Source: Methanococcus voltae PS (GTDB taxonomy: Archaea; AGJL01; Methanococci; Methanococcales; Methanococcaceae). From it: DNA of 64,000 nucleotides. Of this stretch, positions 55,452 through 64,000 are shown piece after piece. A program made the position numbers and the translations under genes. The DNA lies in the NCBI RefSeq assembly GCF_024807035.1, contig NZ_JANUCQ010000001.1, positions 557,990-621,989 of the forward strand, in the 5' to 3' direction. The notes under the pieces are model-generated. The model made no database searches. It was not told the origin of the DNA and saw only the letters and a program-made list of their open reading frames with translations. Positions within the stretch are counted from its first letter, which is position 1. The number at the start of each line of letters is the position of its first letter.

Positions 55452-57359
55452 TTATTCACTTTTATAGATAATTTCTCCGCAATCATTTGGCTTTTTAAAT
55501 GGTAATTCCACTTTTTTAAGTAATTCTATGAATTCTAAGACTTCAGGGTCGTTTATTTTTTCATTTCGAATCAATAAATCATAATTTTCATCTGCAAGTT
55601 TTATAAATTCCAAATTATATTTTTCAGCAATGGTTTTAATCCCTACGCCCATATCGACTTTATCAGTAGCAATCGAAGCTCCAACTGCTGAATGAGTTTT
55701 AGCCTCTAAATCATAGCCATTAACATTAGATTTGTTTATTTTATTATCTTTTAAAAATTTATCGAATAAAACTCTTGTACCAGCACCTTTATTTCGATTA
55801 ATAAAGTCAATTTCTTTAGCAACAGGGGATTTTAACAATTTTAAGACATCTTCAATAGTTTTTAATTCAAACCCTACTTTTTCAACTAATTCTTTTTTAA
55901 AGATAAAACCCTGTTCTCTAAGGTATCCCCTAACCAAAGAAGCATTTTTTACGCCGTATCTTTTTAAAAATGGTATGTTATATTCTCCGTCATTTCCAAG
56001 CAAGTGAATACCTGCAATATCTGCTTCTTCTCTTTTAATGGAGCTAATACCACCTAATGAACCTACATTAATTGTTTTAGCTATTAAATCACTTTTTTGT
56101 AATATATAATCTATTCCAACGCAGTGGCTACCAATAATATTGAGCCCTAATTTAATATTTCCAAATAAGTGAACGTCAACAACTTCATCTTCCAACATCT
56201 CTTTATTTTCCGGTATTATAACGTATCCATCCGCATATGTGAGAGAGGTGATTGCACCGCTACCTTTTACAATTGGATATACGCCATAACCGTCTAAACC
56301 TTTTATAATTGACACGGGCAAGTATTCTTCCCTTCCTTTTGCTGAAATATAACGAGGATGGAAGTGTGCAGTTAATAAATTCCCTTTTTCATTAAATAAT
56401 ACGTCAAAAATGGTTAAACAAGATGTTGGGTAACCAGGTAATCCCACAACTAATTTATGTTTGTTATTATATAGGATTTGCCCGATTATCGTAGGCTTTC
56501 CAGGTTTTATTTTTATGCCGTGAACTAATATTTCACCGCCTAATTCCTCTATAACTGTGCTAGTTAAATCTCCAACCCCTGCAGAAGTTCCTCCACTTAA
56601 TATAATGACATCTTCGTCCTTATTTAGTGCATTGGTAATTTTTTCTTTTAAATCTATTTTATTATCTCCAACAATTCCGTAAAAATTAAAATTCCAGCCA
56701 TTTTCTTGTATTGAAGAAGCCAAAGTGTACGTATTTACATCATATATTTTGTTAGGTTTTAAATTATCCCCTAATTCTTGCAATTCGTTCCCTGTGGATA
56801 TTAAACCAACATTTAAACTTTTTTCCACCTTTATTTTATCCATCCCAATGGCTGAAATCGCGCCAATATCTCGGGCAGTTAATTTGGTGCCTTTTCTTAA
56901 GATTAATTCACCAACCATAATGTCGCTACCGCAATATTGTATATTTTCGTGAGGAGCTACCGCATCATAGATTTTTATCTCATTTTCGGCAATTTGTTCC
57001 GTATATTCTACCATTACAACCGCATCGGCACTTTTAGGCATAGGTGCACCAGTAGCTATCTCAATACAGGTTTTTTCGGTTAATTTTTTATCGCTAAAAG
57101 CTCCGGCTTTAACGCTATCTATAACTTTTAAAGTTATAGGGTTGCTTTCATCAGCTTCGTAGGTATCTTTTGCAAGTACTGCGTAGCCATCCATACGTGA
57201 GCGGTCAAATGGGGGTACATCTACAGCTGAAACTATGTCATCTGATAGTATACGACCATTTGAGTAAATTAAATCAATTTCTTCGTTTTGTAATTCGCTT
57301 AGTTTATCCATTATAATTTTTTTTGCATCTTTTATCTCTAAAAGTTCTAAATATCTCAT
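55452..57359 (-). CDS. moeA: MoeA-type molybdopterin biosynthesis protein fused to a PBP-like domain
   Basis: MoeA inserts molybdenum or tungsten into adenylylated molybdopterin, giving the cofactor used by formate and formylmethanofuran dehydrogenases. Residues 1 to about 400 are a complete Moe[82 protein letters not shown] and [13 protein letters not shown]. Residues about 400-635 resemble the LysR-substrate/ModA-like periplasmic-binding fold ([63 protein letters not shown]), possibly a molybdate/tungstate or cofactor sensor. This fusion is known in archaea. It supports FdhA maturation. Confidence 0.92.
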   Translation of the reverse strand: MRYLELLEIKDAKKIIMDKLSELQNEEIDLIYSNGRILSDDIVSAVDVPPFDRSRMDGYAVLAKDTYEADESNPITLKVIDSVKAGAFSDKKLTEKTCIEIATGAPMPKSADAVVMVEYTEQIAENEIKIYDAVAPHENIQYCGSDIMVGELILRKGTKLTARDIGAISAIGMDKIKVEKSLNVGLISTGNELQELGDNLKPNKIYDVNTYTLASSIQENGWNFNFYGIVGDNKIDLKEKITNALNKDEDVIILSGGTSAGVGDLTSTVIEELGGEILVHGIKIKPGKPTIIGQILYNNKHKLVVGLPGYPTSCLTIFDVLFNEKGNLLTAHFHPRYISAKGREEYLPVSIIKGLDGYGVYPIVKGSGAITSLTYADGYVIIPENKEMLEDEVVDVHLFGNIKLGLNIIGSHCVGIDYILQKSDLIAKTINVGSLGGISSIKREEADIAGIHLLGNDGEYNIPFLKRYGVKNASLVRGYLREQGFIFKKELVEKVGFELKTIEDVLKLLKSPVAKEIDFINRNKGAGTRVLFDKFLKDNKINKSNVNGYDLEAKTHSAVGASIATDKVDMGVGIKTIAEKYNLEFIKLADENYDLLIRNEKINDPEVLEFIELLKKVELPFKKPNDCGEIIYKSE

Positions 57360-57596
57360 AAAAACACCGTATCTTTTTAAATATTTTCATATATGAGTAA
57401 ATAATGAAAAAATAATTTCTATAAATTAAATATATTGCTTAAAAGATTTATTACTTTTTATTTAATTGTAATTAAAGAAAATAAAATAGAATAATAATAG
57501 AATAATAATGGATTAAAACATAATAAAAATATAATAAAAAAAGGAAAAATAAATTAATAGGTATTTATTCAAATAGTCAAATATTCAAATAGTCAT

Positions 57597-58712
57597 TTAG
57601 TTACTGCTAATCACTGATACAACATCGTCTTCAACTTTAACGTTGTAAGTGGTTATTTTTTCAGCGTCAGTGTTTTCTTCGCCAAAGTATTCTCTAATGA
57701 TAAGTTTACTATCGCCTGATTTTGTAGCATTGAATATCCAGGTTATATTTAATTCATCGTCTGCGTTAGACACTGTTTCAAAGTTTAAAACTTCTTTATT
57801 GCTAATTTCAATAGCGTATCCTGCGTAATTTTTAGGCATTGCATGGGTAATACTTAATTCTTCCCCTACTTTAACAGATTTGTTTTCTGCTACTTTTTCA
57901 GCATCTTTTAAGTCAATATATACGTCGTAGTATTCCACTTGTGTAACTTCGTTTGCTGGAGATACTAAATAGTATGTTAATCTAACAGTGACAGATTCTG
58001 AACATTTGTAGGTCCATATTCTGTTACCGCCTGCACCAACGACAACGTCTTTTGTATCTTCTGCATTCTTTTCATTAATGAATTTTGAGGAAACGAGTTC
58101 TAAAATTTTAGGTGCGCCGTTGTCAACTACCCATTTGTAACCTGTTGAAGGGTTTTCAGGTAATGAAACTTGCATCTCATCGTTTAATAAAACTACTTTT
58201 GTATTATAGTTTCTGGTAATGTTAGGATTTTTTGATATTTCGTATCTGTCAATTTTTATAACATTTACGATACAGGTATATTCTTTAACTTCGCTATTAT
58301 TTTCCCAATTTCTTTCATATTTGAATATAATTTTAGCTTGACCTGCTTTTTTACCTTCAATTAAGAATGAACGGGTTCCTGGAGCACCATCAAGGTCTGA
58401 TTCAGGAGCTATATATTTATCTTCGATAATTTCGATAGCATCTTTATCACCTTCAATGGTGTAATTCCATCCATATCCAGTTGATGGATTTTCTTTTAAA
58501 TTTATTAACGTTTTTCCAAGTGTTGGAATTGTTTTGCCGAATGTCATTGTTTCGACATGCTGTGTAATGTTTACTTCACTGTATTTTGAAGAATTTGATG
58601 TATCATCCGGGTTTGTAGATTGATTGATTTCCCCTGTAGGTTGTTCCGTAACACAACCTGATACCAAAATTGCCAAAATCACTGCGAGTACTGCAAATAA
58701 CTTTTTGTACAT
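57597..58712 (-). CDS. Lipoprotein with chagasin-like cysteine protease inhibitor domains
   Basis: A 371-residue lipoprotein (lipobox VSGC, Cys20) with a linker and at least two chagasin-type (MEROPS I42) domains. Domain 1 has NPSTGYGW (75-82) and GAPGTRSF (110-117). Domain 2 has NPSTGYKW (187-194), GAGGNRIW (226-233) and a YYL strand. NPTTGY and GxGG are the loops by which chagasin blocks papain-like protease active sites. A third, more degenerate module follows (VKVGEELSITHAMPKNYAGY to the end) without these loops. The protein should be tethered outside the membrane. GGTG precedes ATG. Target protease unknown; archaeal examples may block foreign or own cysteine proteases. Confidence 0.88.
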   Translation of the reverse strand: MYKKLFAVLAVILAILVSGCVTEQPTGEINQSTNPDDTSNSSKYSEVNITQHVETMTFGKTIPTLGKTLINLKENPSTGYGWNYTIEGDKDAIEIIEDKYIAPESDLDGAPGTRSFLIEGKKAGQAKIIFKYERNWENNSEVKEYTCIVNVIKIDRYEISKNPNITRNYNTKVVLLNDEMQVSLPENPSTGYKWVVDNGAPKILELVSSKFINEKNAEDTKDVVVGAGGNRIWTYKCSESVTVRLTYYLVSPANEVTQVEYYDVYIDLKDAEKVAENKSVKVGEELSITHAMPKNYAGYAIEISNKEVLNFETVSNADDELNITWIFNATKSGDSKLIIREYFGEENTDAEKITTYNVKVEDDVVSVISSN

Positions 58713-58910
58713 ACTTCACCCCTATAAACTAGCTTTTTTAGTAGATTGATTATCTTGCTAAGTTTATTACATGAATATTATAATATTTACCTTATAAATA
58801 CATTTTTAATTAGTATGGCGATTAATAATTATTGAAAAATTAATAAGTGTAATATCTAAATTAATTGATTATATGTGTTCATAAACTAGTAATAAGAAAA
58901 ATAACAACAT

Positions 58911-59000
58911 AAGAATAAAATAATTATAAAGTAAGAATATAAGAATAAAATAATTATAAAGTAAGAATATAAGAATAAAATAATTATAAAGTAAGAATAA
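58911..59000. repeat. 30-nt tandem repeat, three copies
   Basis: Three head-to-tail 30-nt units, each beginning AAGAATAAAATAATTATAAA and ending GTAAGAATA; they are identical except for the last base of the third. They fill most of the 324-nt gap between the chagasin-like gene (divergent side) and the dphB stop. It is probably a recent slippage or recombination product. Confidence 0.9.
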
Positions 59001-59036
59001 TAATTAAAAATTAACTAATTTAATTAATTAAATTAA

Positions 59037-59804
59037 TTATATATTTTCCGCAAGTATCTCTAGAGCTTCTTCTTCCATAAAGTGGAGGTTTCCAAGAACT
59101 ATAATACTGTGTAATGGAGCCCCAAAGTCTTGTTTTATCAAATCTTTTATTTTTCCATAGACTAATTTAGGTTTTAAACTACCTGCTCTAGCCACTACTA
59201 AAACTTTCGTATCTTCACTCAATAAATTCTCTTTTCTTCTTTCTTCGATATCTAAAAGCACCTGTAAACCTTCATTAGCTGTCATAAATTTATTTTCATG
59301 TGCGTGAATATCTAAAAGACATAATGTGTGATAGCCCAACGATAAGTTATCTTTTATAACATTGTACGGCGTTTCTGGGAAATAATTAGGTTCTGGAAAT
59401 ACTATGGACGTAGTTTTACCAAATTTATAGATTTGTAAACCTGTGATACCAATAGCAGAATATATTGACGGAGCATTGATAATAACAACTTCAATACCTT
59501 TCTTTTTGGCTTCTACTGCAATATCTACGTGTGTAGTAGCAACCATTGGGTCGCCCGCAGTTAAAAACATAATATCCTTGTCTTTTGACTCATTTATTAA
59601 TTTTTCAGTCTCGTATTCTACTTTTTCACGGTCTAATACGTGTATCTTTTTTCCAAGCGTTTCTTCGATTGTTTCTAAAGTTGTACCTGTTAAAATAGCC
59701 GTATAAAACTCAGCATAAATTTTATCGGCTTTTTTAGCATGTTCAAGTGTTTTTAAGGTCAAATCTTTTTCGTCGTAGAGCCCTAATCCTGCCATAATTA
59801 ACAT
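59037..59804 (-). CDS. dphB: Diphthine synthase
   Basis: DphB (Dph5) uses SAM to trimethylate the 3-amino-3-carboxypropyl group on a histidine of elongation factor 2, giving diphthine. The 255-residue protein belongs to the tetrapyrrole methylase superfamily: AGLGLYDEKDLTLKTLEHAKKAD at the N terminus, MFLTAGDPMVATTHVDIAVEAKKKG, NAPSIYSAIGITGLQIYKFGKT, and LVVARAGSLKPKLVYGKI. Length is typical of the archaeal enzyme. GGTGATAAT precedes ATG. It is monocistronic, divergent from the antiporter gene. Confidence 0.96.
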   Translation of the reverse strand: MLIMAGLGLYDEKDLTLKTLEHAKKADKIYAEFYTAILTGTTLETIEETLGKKIHVLDREKVEYETEKLINESKDKDIMFLTAGDPMVATTHVDIAVEAKKKGIEVVIINAPSIYSAIGITGLQIYKFGKTTSIVFPEPNYFPETPYNVIKDNLSLGYHTLCLLDIHAHENKFMTANEGLQVLLDIEERRKENLLSEDTKVLVVARAGSLKPKLVYGKIKDLIKQDFGAPLHSIIVLGNLHFMEEEALEILAENI

Positions 59805-60299
59805 ATTATCACCATTTTATTAATATTATAATTTATAATATTGGTAATTTAATAATTTAATATCCTTATTTAATTTATTAATTCCATCTATATATCTTAA
59901 TATTTTATTAAAAAAATCGATGTAAAATTGATTATTTTATCCTATTTAATCGTTTATTGATTATTAAAGTATTTATATTATAGTATTCATACGTAAAACT
60001 TATTGAAAATTAAAATAATTTTTATTATATAATATTGGATAGTATTTGATAAAGTATGACTAATAAATATACGATTGTATCATAAATATAATTAGTACTC
60101 TTAAAAATATAATTATAAAATGTACATAGTATCTAAGTTATCTAATCTAAATTGTTAATTTTCTTTTATCTTAAAATTTATTGATTTATATAATTTACGG
60201 CAAAAAATATAATTCAATTAATTCAATTAATTCAATTAATTCAAAGTAATTCAAAGTAATTCAAAGTAATTTAAATTTAAACTTTTCACGGTGTATATT
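59805..60299. promoter_or_regulatory. Divergent spacer with two adjacent tandem repeats
   Basis: About 495 nt between dphB and the antiporter gene. Two tandem arrays abut: AATTCAATT three times (60211-60237) and AATTCAAAGT three times (60238-60267). The antiporter's GGTG lies at 60290-60293. No gene or hairpin was seen. Confidence 0.5.
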
Positions 60300-61475
60300 A
60301 TGGACAATTATATAATGTTATTTATTGTTATGCTCTTAATTTTCATATTCCCTCAGATTTTAAAGCGATTTAATATTCCAGGTATTACGGCAATGATGTT
60401 GGCAGGTATATTCATAGGGCCTTACGGTTTAAACTTAATACCTATGAGTGACGCGCTTATGCAATTTGGTGCATTTGGCATGTTATTTTTAATGTTTTTA
60501 GCAGGCTTAGAGGTGGATAACGATACTTTAAAAGCAGAATTTAAGAACTCCACATTTTTAAGTATATTTTCAATGGTAATTCCTGCAATTGGCGGTTATT
60601 TTGTAGCCCAACTCTTTGGGTTAGATTTCATTGGCTCTCTTATCTATGCAGTCATATTTTCCTCACACTCCGTAGGAATTGTTTATGGGCTTATGGATGA
60701 GTTAAACATGATTAAATCAAAACTCGGTACGACTTTATTAAGTGCAACGGTTATTGTAGACCTTTTAAGCCTTATAATAGTTTCCATAATTGTTAAGGTA
60801 AACGAAACAGCAGGGGGCTTAAATTCAGAAATATTCCAGTTTATGGGCTTGGTTTTACTTTATATTGTAGGACTTTTACTCATAATCCCATTGATGTCCA
60901 AGTACATTTTCAAAAAATTAGAGGAATTACACGTTCCTAAAATACACTTTATACTCTTATTGATACTTATTTCAATCATAACTGGAGAATATATCGGAAT
61001 ACATCCAATTATCGGGGCATTTATCACAGGGATAGCCGTTTCAGAAGAACTTACCAAAGAAGAACACGACACTTTATTAAATGAAAATTTAAATGCCATA
61101 GGTTATGGGTTATTTATTCCATTATTCTTCTTAACGGTGGGTATGAACACCAATATAAGTGTTTTAACGGATTTAAGTAATATATCCTTAATAGCAGTAG
61201 CTGTTTCCGTTTTAGCAATATTAAAAACGTTTTCCGGTTATATATCTTTAAGGATGTTAAAATACAACACTAAAAAAAGCTTTTGTGGAGGGGTTTTTAC
61301 AGTACCTTCTCTTTCAACCGCACTAGTTGCAGCAACACTCGGTTTAGAAATGGGTATTCTCCCATATCCTTATTTCGTTGCAATTGTAATATTATCTCTC
61401 ATAACCTCTACAATACCACCAATATTCTTAAAGAGCTATGTATTGAAAAATAAAAAAGAATTTGTCGAAGAATAA
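60300..61475 (+). CDS. CPA2-family cation/proton antiporter
   Basis: A 391-residue membrane protein with about twelve hydrophobic segments and the monovalent cation:proton antiporter-2 pattern: FPQILKRFNIPGITAMMLAGIFIGPYGLN at the N terminus, FLMFLAGLEVDNDTLK, SSHSVGIVYGLMDELNM, LLSATVIVDLLSLIIVSI (with the Asp of the transport site), and IHPIIGAFITGIAVSEEL. It ends after a short charged tail, without the RCK/TrkA-N domain of KefB, so it resembles NapA-like antiporters that exchange Na+ or K+ for H+. ATG 60300 is chosen because GGTG lies 6 nt before it; the upstream GTG is part of that site. Confidence 0.9.
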   Translation: MDNYIMLFIVMLLIFIFPQILKRFNIPGITAMMLAGIFIGPYGLNLIPMSDALMQFGAFGMLFLMFLAGLEVDNDTLKAEFKNSTFLSIFSMVIPAIGGYFVAQLFGLDFIGSLIYAVIFSSHSVGIVYGLMDELNMIKSKLGTTLLSATVIVDLLSLIIVSIIVKVNETAGGLNSEIFQFMGLVLLYIVGLLLIIPLMSKYIFKKLEELHVPKIHFILLLILISIITGEYIGIHPIIGAFITGIAVSEELTKEEHDTLLNENLNAIGYGLFIPLFFLTVGMNTNISVLTDLSNISLIAVAVSVLAILKTFSGYISLRMLKYNTKKSFCGGVFTVPSLSTALVAATLGLEMGILPYPYFVAIVILSLITSTIPPIFLKSYVLKNKKEFVEE

Positions 61476-61593
61476 AATAATAAAATAAAATAATAAATGA
61501 AAAAATTATAAACAAACAAATATTAAAAAATAACAATAAAATAACAATAAAATAACAATAATAAATAAAAAAGAAAGAAGAAATAATAATCAA

Positions 61594-62514
61594 TTATTCT
61601 TCAATATATCCTAATTTTTTTAACAATGGGTCCGCAGATTTAAAGTGTAAATCAAGAGCCACATCTTTTGGTGACATATTCATAGCCAATCCTAAAAGCT
61701 GGGAATAGTGTATAACTGGCAAATTATATTGTCTTTTAAATGTTTCCTCGATTTCAATTTGTCCCCTGTCAAATTGTAAGTGGCAGAATGGACATACTTC
61801 AGTTACACAATCTGCTCCTGCAGCAATCATATTTTTAATTTTAGTTTCAGACATTTGGAGAGCAACTTCTGGGTTTCTAGCCCTTACGCCACCACCCGCA
61901 CCGCAACACATATTTTTATCACGGTATGAGATTGATGTAGCACCTATGGCTTCAACAAGACCGTCAAGTGATTTGGGAACCTCTGAACTTTCAATATGTT
62001 TTACATCAGTAGGTTTTAGGTAGTGGCAACCGTAGTGAACAGCTACATTTGCATCTAATGGATTTTCTACTCTATCGGCGATGTATTCAGTACCCAAATC
62101 AAAGTAAAGTACCTCGGTCAAGTGTCTAACGTTTGTAGTACCTTTATATTCTAAACCGTGCTTTCCTAATACTTCGTTTACTTTTTCTCTTGCGGTTTCA
62201 TTGTCTTTTAAAATATGGTCAGCTTCAAATAGCGAGCCATAGCACCCATTGCAGATGGTTAGGATGTCTAAATCTTCCTGTTCAGCAAGTACAATGTTTC
62301 TTGCTGCAATTGTTAACCACGTCATCAAGTCAAATGAACCAAATACCCCCGGAGCCGGACAACAAGATGCTTGTTCAAATGGTTTTAACTTTAAATCTAA
62401 TTTTTCAAGAGCTTTGTATGTTGCACTTTCGATACCAGGATATCGATTAGGTGCAATACAACCAAGGAAAAATACATATTCGTCTTTCATATCCTTATTT
62501 CTGGCATTCTCCAT
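61594..62514 (-). CDS. hdrB: CoB-CoM heterodisulfide reductase subunit B
   Basis: HdrB holds the non-cubane [4Fe-4S] sites where CoM-S-S-CoB is reduced, the final step of methanogenesis, in the soluble HdrABC complex. The 306-residue protein has the two cysteine-rich CCG-type signatures: [14 protein letters not shown] with [10 protein letters not shown], and the second set [19 protein letters not shown] and [11 protein letters not shown]. It lies 107 nt downstream of hdrC on the same strand, the usual hdrC-hdrB order in methanogens. GGGGATTTTA precedes ATG. hdrA is not in the window. Formate dehydrogenase can feed this complex directly in Methanococcus. Confidence 0.96.
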   Translation of the reverse strand: MENARNKDMKDEYVFFLGCIAPNRYPGIESATYKALEKLDLKLKPFEQASCCPAPGVFGSFDLMTWLTIAARNIVLAEQEDLDILTICNGCYGSLFEADHILKDNETAREKVNEVLGKHGLEYKGTTNVRHLTEVLYFDLGTEYIADRVENPLDANVAVHYGCHYLKPTDVKHIESSEVPKSLDGLVEAIGATSISYRDKNMCCGAGGGVRARNPEVALQMSETKIKNMIAAGADCVTEVCPFCHLQFDRGQIEIEETFKRQYNLPVIHYSQLLGLAMNMSPKDVALDLHFKSADPLLKKLGYIEE

Positions 62515-62621
62515 TAAAATCCCCTCAACTATATAAATACTTAATTTGATTAATACACTATAAATTATAACTTATTTTTCGTATATTTTAGGATATAATT
62601 TATTATCTCATAAATTAGTAA

Positions 62622-63203
62622 TTATTCACTAGCATATTTTAAATCTAATTCTGTTAATTCCCCTGTTTCTTCGCAGATACCTACTTTTTTACAGAAATTC
62701 AAATCGCTCATAATATCTTTAATCATTTGTAAAGCTTCCGGATATTTATGGGTTGTCGGTGGAACTTCTGTCAAACCCAAGTCAAGTCTTGCTTTTTTCA
62801 TTTCAGCATTTACTGGCACAGCGTGACCTGTTTTGAAAACGTAAAGTGACGTTTTCCTATGTGGTTCAGCAATATATCCTTTTTCTGACGCTAAGTTTCT
62901 AATTACTTTGATTAAATCTGTTATTTTAACTTCCCTAGGACATTTCTCGTAACATTCGTAACAAGTCGTACACATCCATAAGTCGTCACTAGATAGCAAA
63001 TCTTCGTCGCCTAATAAAGCTTGCCTAATTATTTTTCTTGTCCTAAATCCTGTTATCCTACCACTTGGGCAAGCTCCCGTACATGTACCGCATTGGTAAC
63101 ATCTTTTAAATGAATTACTTTTATCTTCTCCCAAAAAATCAATTCCTGCATTCACAATTGCTTCTGAAAACTCTTTATTGTATTCATTGGATTTTAAAAC
63201 CAT
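62622..63203 (-). CDS. hdrC: CoB-CoM heterodisulfide reductase subunit C
   Basis: HdrC relays electrons from HdrA flavin to HdrB through two [4Fe-4S] clusters. The 193-residue protein has the two motifs [12 protein letters not shown] (near residue 35) and [12 protein letters not shown] (near residue 80), followed by a helical C-terminal half with [24 protein letters not shown]. Length is typical. It starts behind GGGGTGAAATA and is transcribed ahead of hdrB. Methanococcus genomes usually carry more than one hdrCB set, so this may be one of two. Confidence 0.96.
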   Translation of the reverse strand: MVLKSNEYNKEFSEAIVNAGIDFLGEDKSNSFKRCYQCGTCTGACPSGRITGFRTRKIIRQALLGDEDLLSSDDLWMCTTCYECYEKCPREVKITDLIKVIRNLASEKGYIAEPHRKTSLYVFKTGHAVPVNAEMKKARLDLGLTEVPPTTHKYPEALQMIKDIMSDLNFCKKVGICEETGELTELDLKYASE

Positions 63204-63453
63204 TATTTCACCCCTAATTATATATTTTTTTTAAGCCTTATTTATATACTGTTACTATGTTTGGATGTAATACAATTGTATAATATTACGAAAACTCCTC
63301 GGAATAAGGATTAATTATACAAATGTATTTATGTAATTGCGTATAGGTATAAATAATGTTAAATTGGATATTAATAAATTTAATAGCTTAATAAAAATAA
63401 ATGTAAAAAAAGTAACGTAAAATCATTAAAAAATTAAAAACAATCGGGATAAT

Positions 63454-64000
63454 ATGGATAGCATAACATTTTTAGAATCTGCACTAAATTTTATAATAAA
63501 TAATATAATAAATAATATAATAAATAATATAATAAATAATATAATAAATAATATAATAACAATTAATATAAACTCCAATTTGGAATCATATTTAAATATG
63601 AACCTTATTTCATTAAATTTTGATAATATAACCTATATAATCTTAAAATCTTTTGAAAAATCATTTAATTTCCTAAAAGATTCTATTTTATATATTTTAG
63701 TCGGATTTATAATTTCTGCATACTTAAAGGTAAAATTAAAAGGAGATTTAAGGAAAAAAATTGTCCATAATTTGAATTATTCAAGTTTTTCACTTTTGAA
63801 ATCTTCATTAATGGGTGCAATTTTACCACTATGCTCTGCAAGTGGCGTGCCTGTAGCCAATGCAATGAATAGCAAAGGCGTAAATATGGGTACAAGCATG
63901 GCATTTATCATATCTGCAGCATCCATAACTCCCATTGGTTTTTTTATGACTCTTTCCATAATTGGATATAAATTAGCTATCTATCAAGTGATTTTATCCA
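63454..64000 (+). CDS. ArsP/DUF318-type permease, 5' part (cut by window end)
   Basis: An open frame from ATG 63454 (behind CGGGATAAT) runs to the window end, 182 codons, without a stop. After a repeat-rich N terminus, a membrane segment (FLKDSILYILVGFIISAYL) is followed by the DUF318/ArsP permease signature: LMGAILPLCSASGVPVANAMNSKG, then MGTSMAFIISAASITPIGFFMTLS. Classic members read PLCSCGVVP, with two cysteines; here the second is Ala. Relatives export organoarsenicals or are uncharacterised. Residues 14-35 are an (Ile-Ile-Asn-Asn) repeat coded by a 12-nt tandem repeat. The 3' end is outside the window. Confidence 0.85.
   Translation, partial: MDSITFLESALNFIINNIINNIINNIINNIINNIITININSNLESYLNMNLISLNFDNITYIILKSFEKSFNFLKDSILYILVGFIISAYLKVKLKGDLRKKIVHNLNYSSFSLLKSSLMGAILPLCSASGVPVANAMNSKGVNMGTSMAFIISAASITPIGFFMTLSIIGYKLAIYQVILS
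63493..63558 (+). repeat. 12-nt tandem repeat inside the permease gene
   Basis: The unit ATAATAAATAAT occurs five times in a row (63493-63552) plus half a unit. It encodes Ile-Ile-Asn-Asn each time, so changes in copy number keep the frame. It sits near the start of the permease gene, before the first core membrane segment. Confidence 0.9.

Noticed and set aside
1-64000. tRNA, rRNA, CRISPR array, insertion sequence or prophage
   Set aside because: No GGTTCGAATCC-like T-arm, no spaced direct-repeat array and no transposase or integrase reading frame was seen anywhere in the window.

Overview
The window is mesophilic methanogen DNA, almost certainly Methanococcus voltae. It is very AT-rich and carries archaeal information-processing genes (fibrillarin, Nop5, RadA, MCM, EndA, FtsY, RaSEA, DphB). 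It also carries hydrogenotrophic-methanogen enzymes (formate dehydrogenase, HdrBC, cobamide synthesis). The RadA protein matches, from memory, the crystallised M. voltae RadA. Genes usually start with ATG, GTG or TTG placed 4-6 nt after a GGTG-type ribosome-binding site, and I used this to correct several starts. I saw no rRNA, tRNA, CRISPR array, transposase or prophage.

Layout. 1-9.3 kb: HEAT-like protein, fdhD, the nop5-flpA box C/D RNP pair, ftsY, NreA repair protein, a small HTH protein and cbiT. 9.5-11.2 kb: three tandem paralogous small membrane proteins. 11.5-11.64 kb: a GC-rich, foldable non-coding island between direct repeats. 11.9-17.4 kb: radA, argD, an unknown gene and an MCM helicase. 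17.7-21.7 kb: three consecutive genes for secreted or membrane-anchored proteins, at least two with cohesin-like folds. 21.8-39.3 kb: mostly housekeeping genes (DTD2, serB, a chorismate-lyase-like gene, an EMC3/YidC-like insertase, hemB, U32 protein, cbiP, glnA, thiM, thiE, Na/Pi transporter, NADH-oxidase-like enzyme, endA, RaSEA), with an unusual ClpP-like protein at 25.2 kb. glnA has a perfect GGAA-N6-TTCC NrpR-type operator.

39.5-47.9 kb is the formate region: fdhC transporter, an OB-fold membrane protein, beta-carbonic anhydrase, fdhA and fdhB. fdhA is read through an in-frame TGA as selenocysteine 133. Long non-coding leaders with hairpins precede fdhC and fdhA. fdhD at 1.2 kb and the MoeA-like gene at 55.5 kb supply maturation and molybdopterin functions for the same enzyme. 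48.2-55.4 kb resembles a sensory island: histidine kinase, stand-alone receiver, FIST-domain protein with a C-terminal winged helix, orphan substrate-binding lipoprotein and a wHTH regulator. 55.5-64 kb: MoeA-PBP fusion, chagasin-like lipoprotein, dphB, a CPA2 antiporter, hdrC-hdrB and the 5' part of an ArsP/DUF318-type permease cut by the window end.

The most interesting items are the selenoprotein fdhA without an obvious 3' SECIS, the structured island at 11.5 kb, the foldable fdhC and fdhA leaders, the cohesin-like surface cluster, the FIST/two-component island, the ClpP-like protein lacking its expected aspartate, and probable ATT start codons. All functions come from reading motifs; no database search was run.
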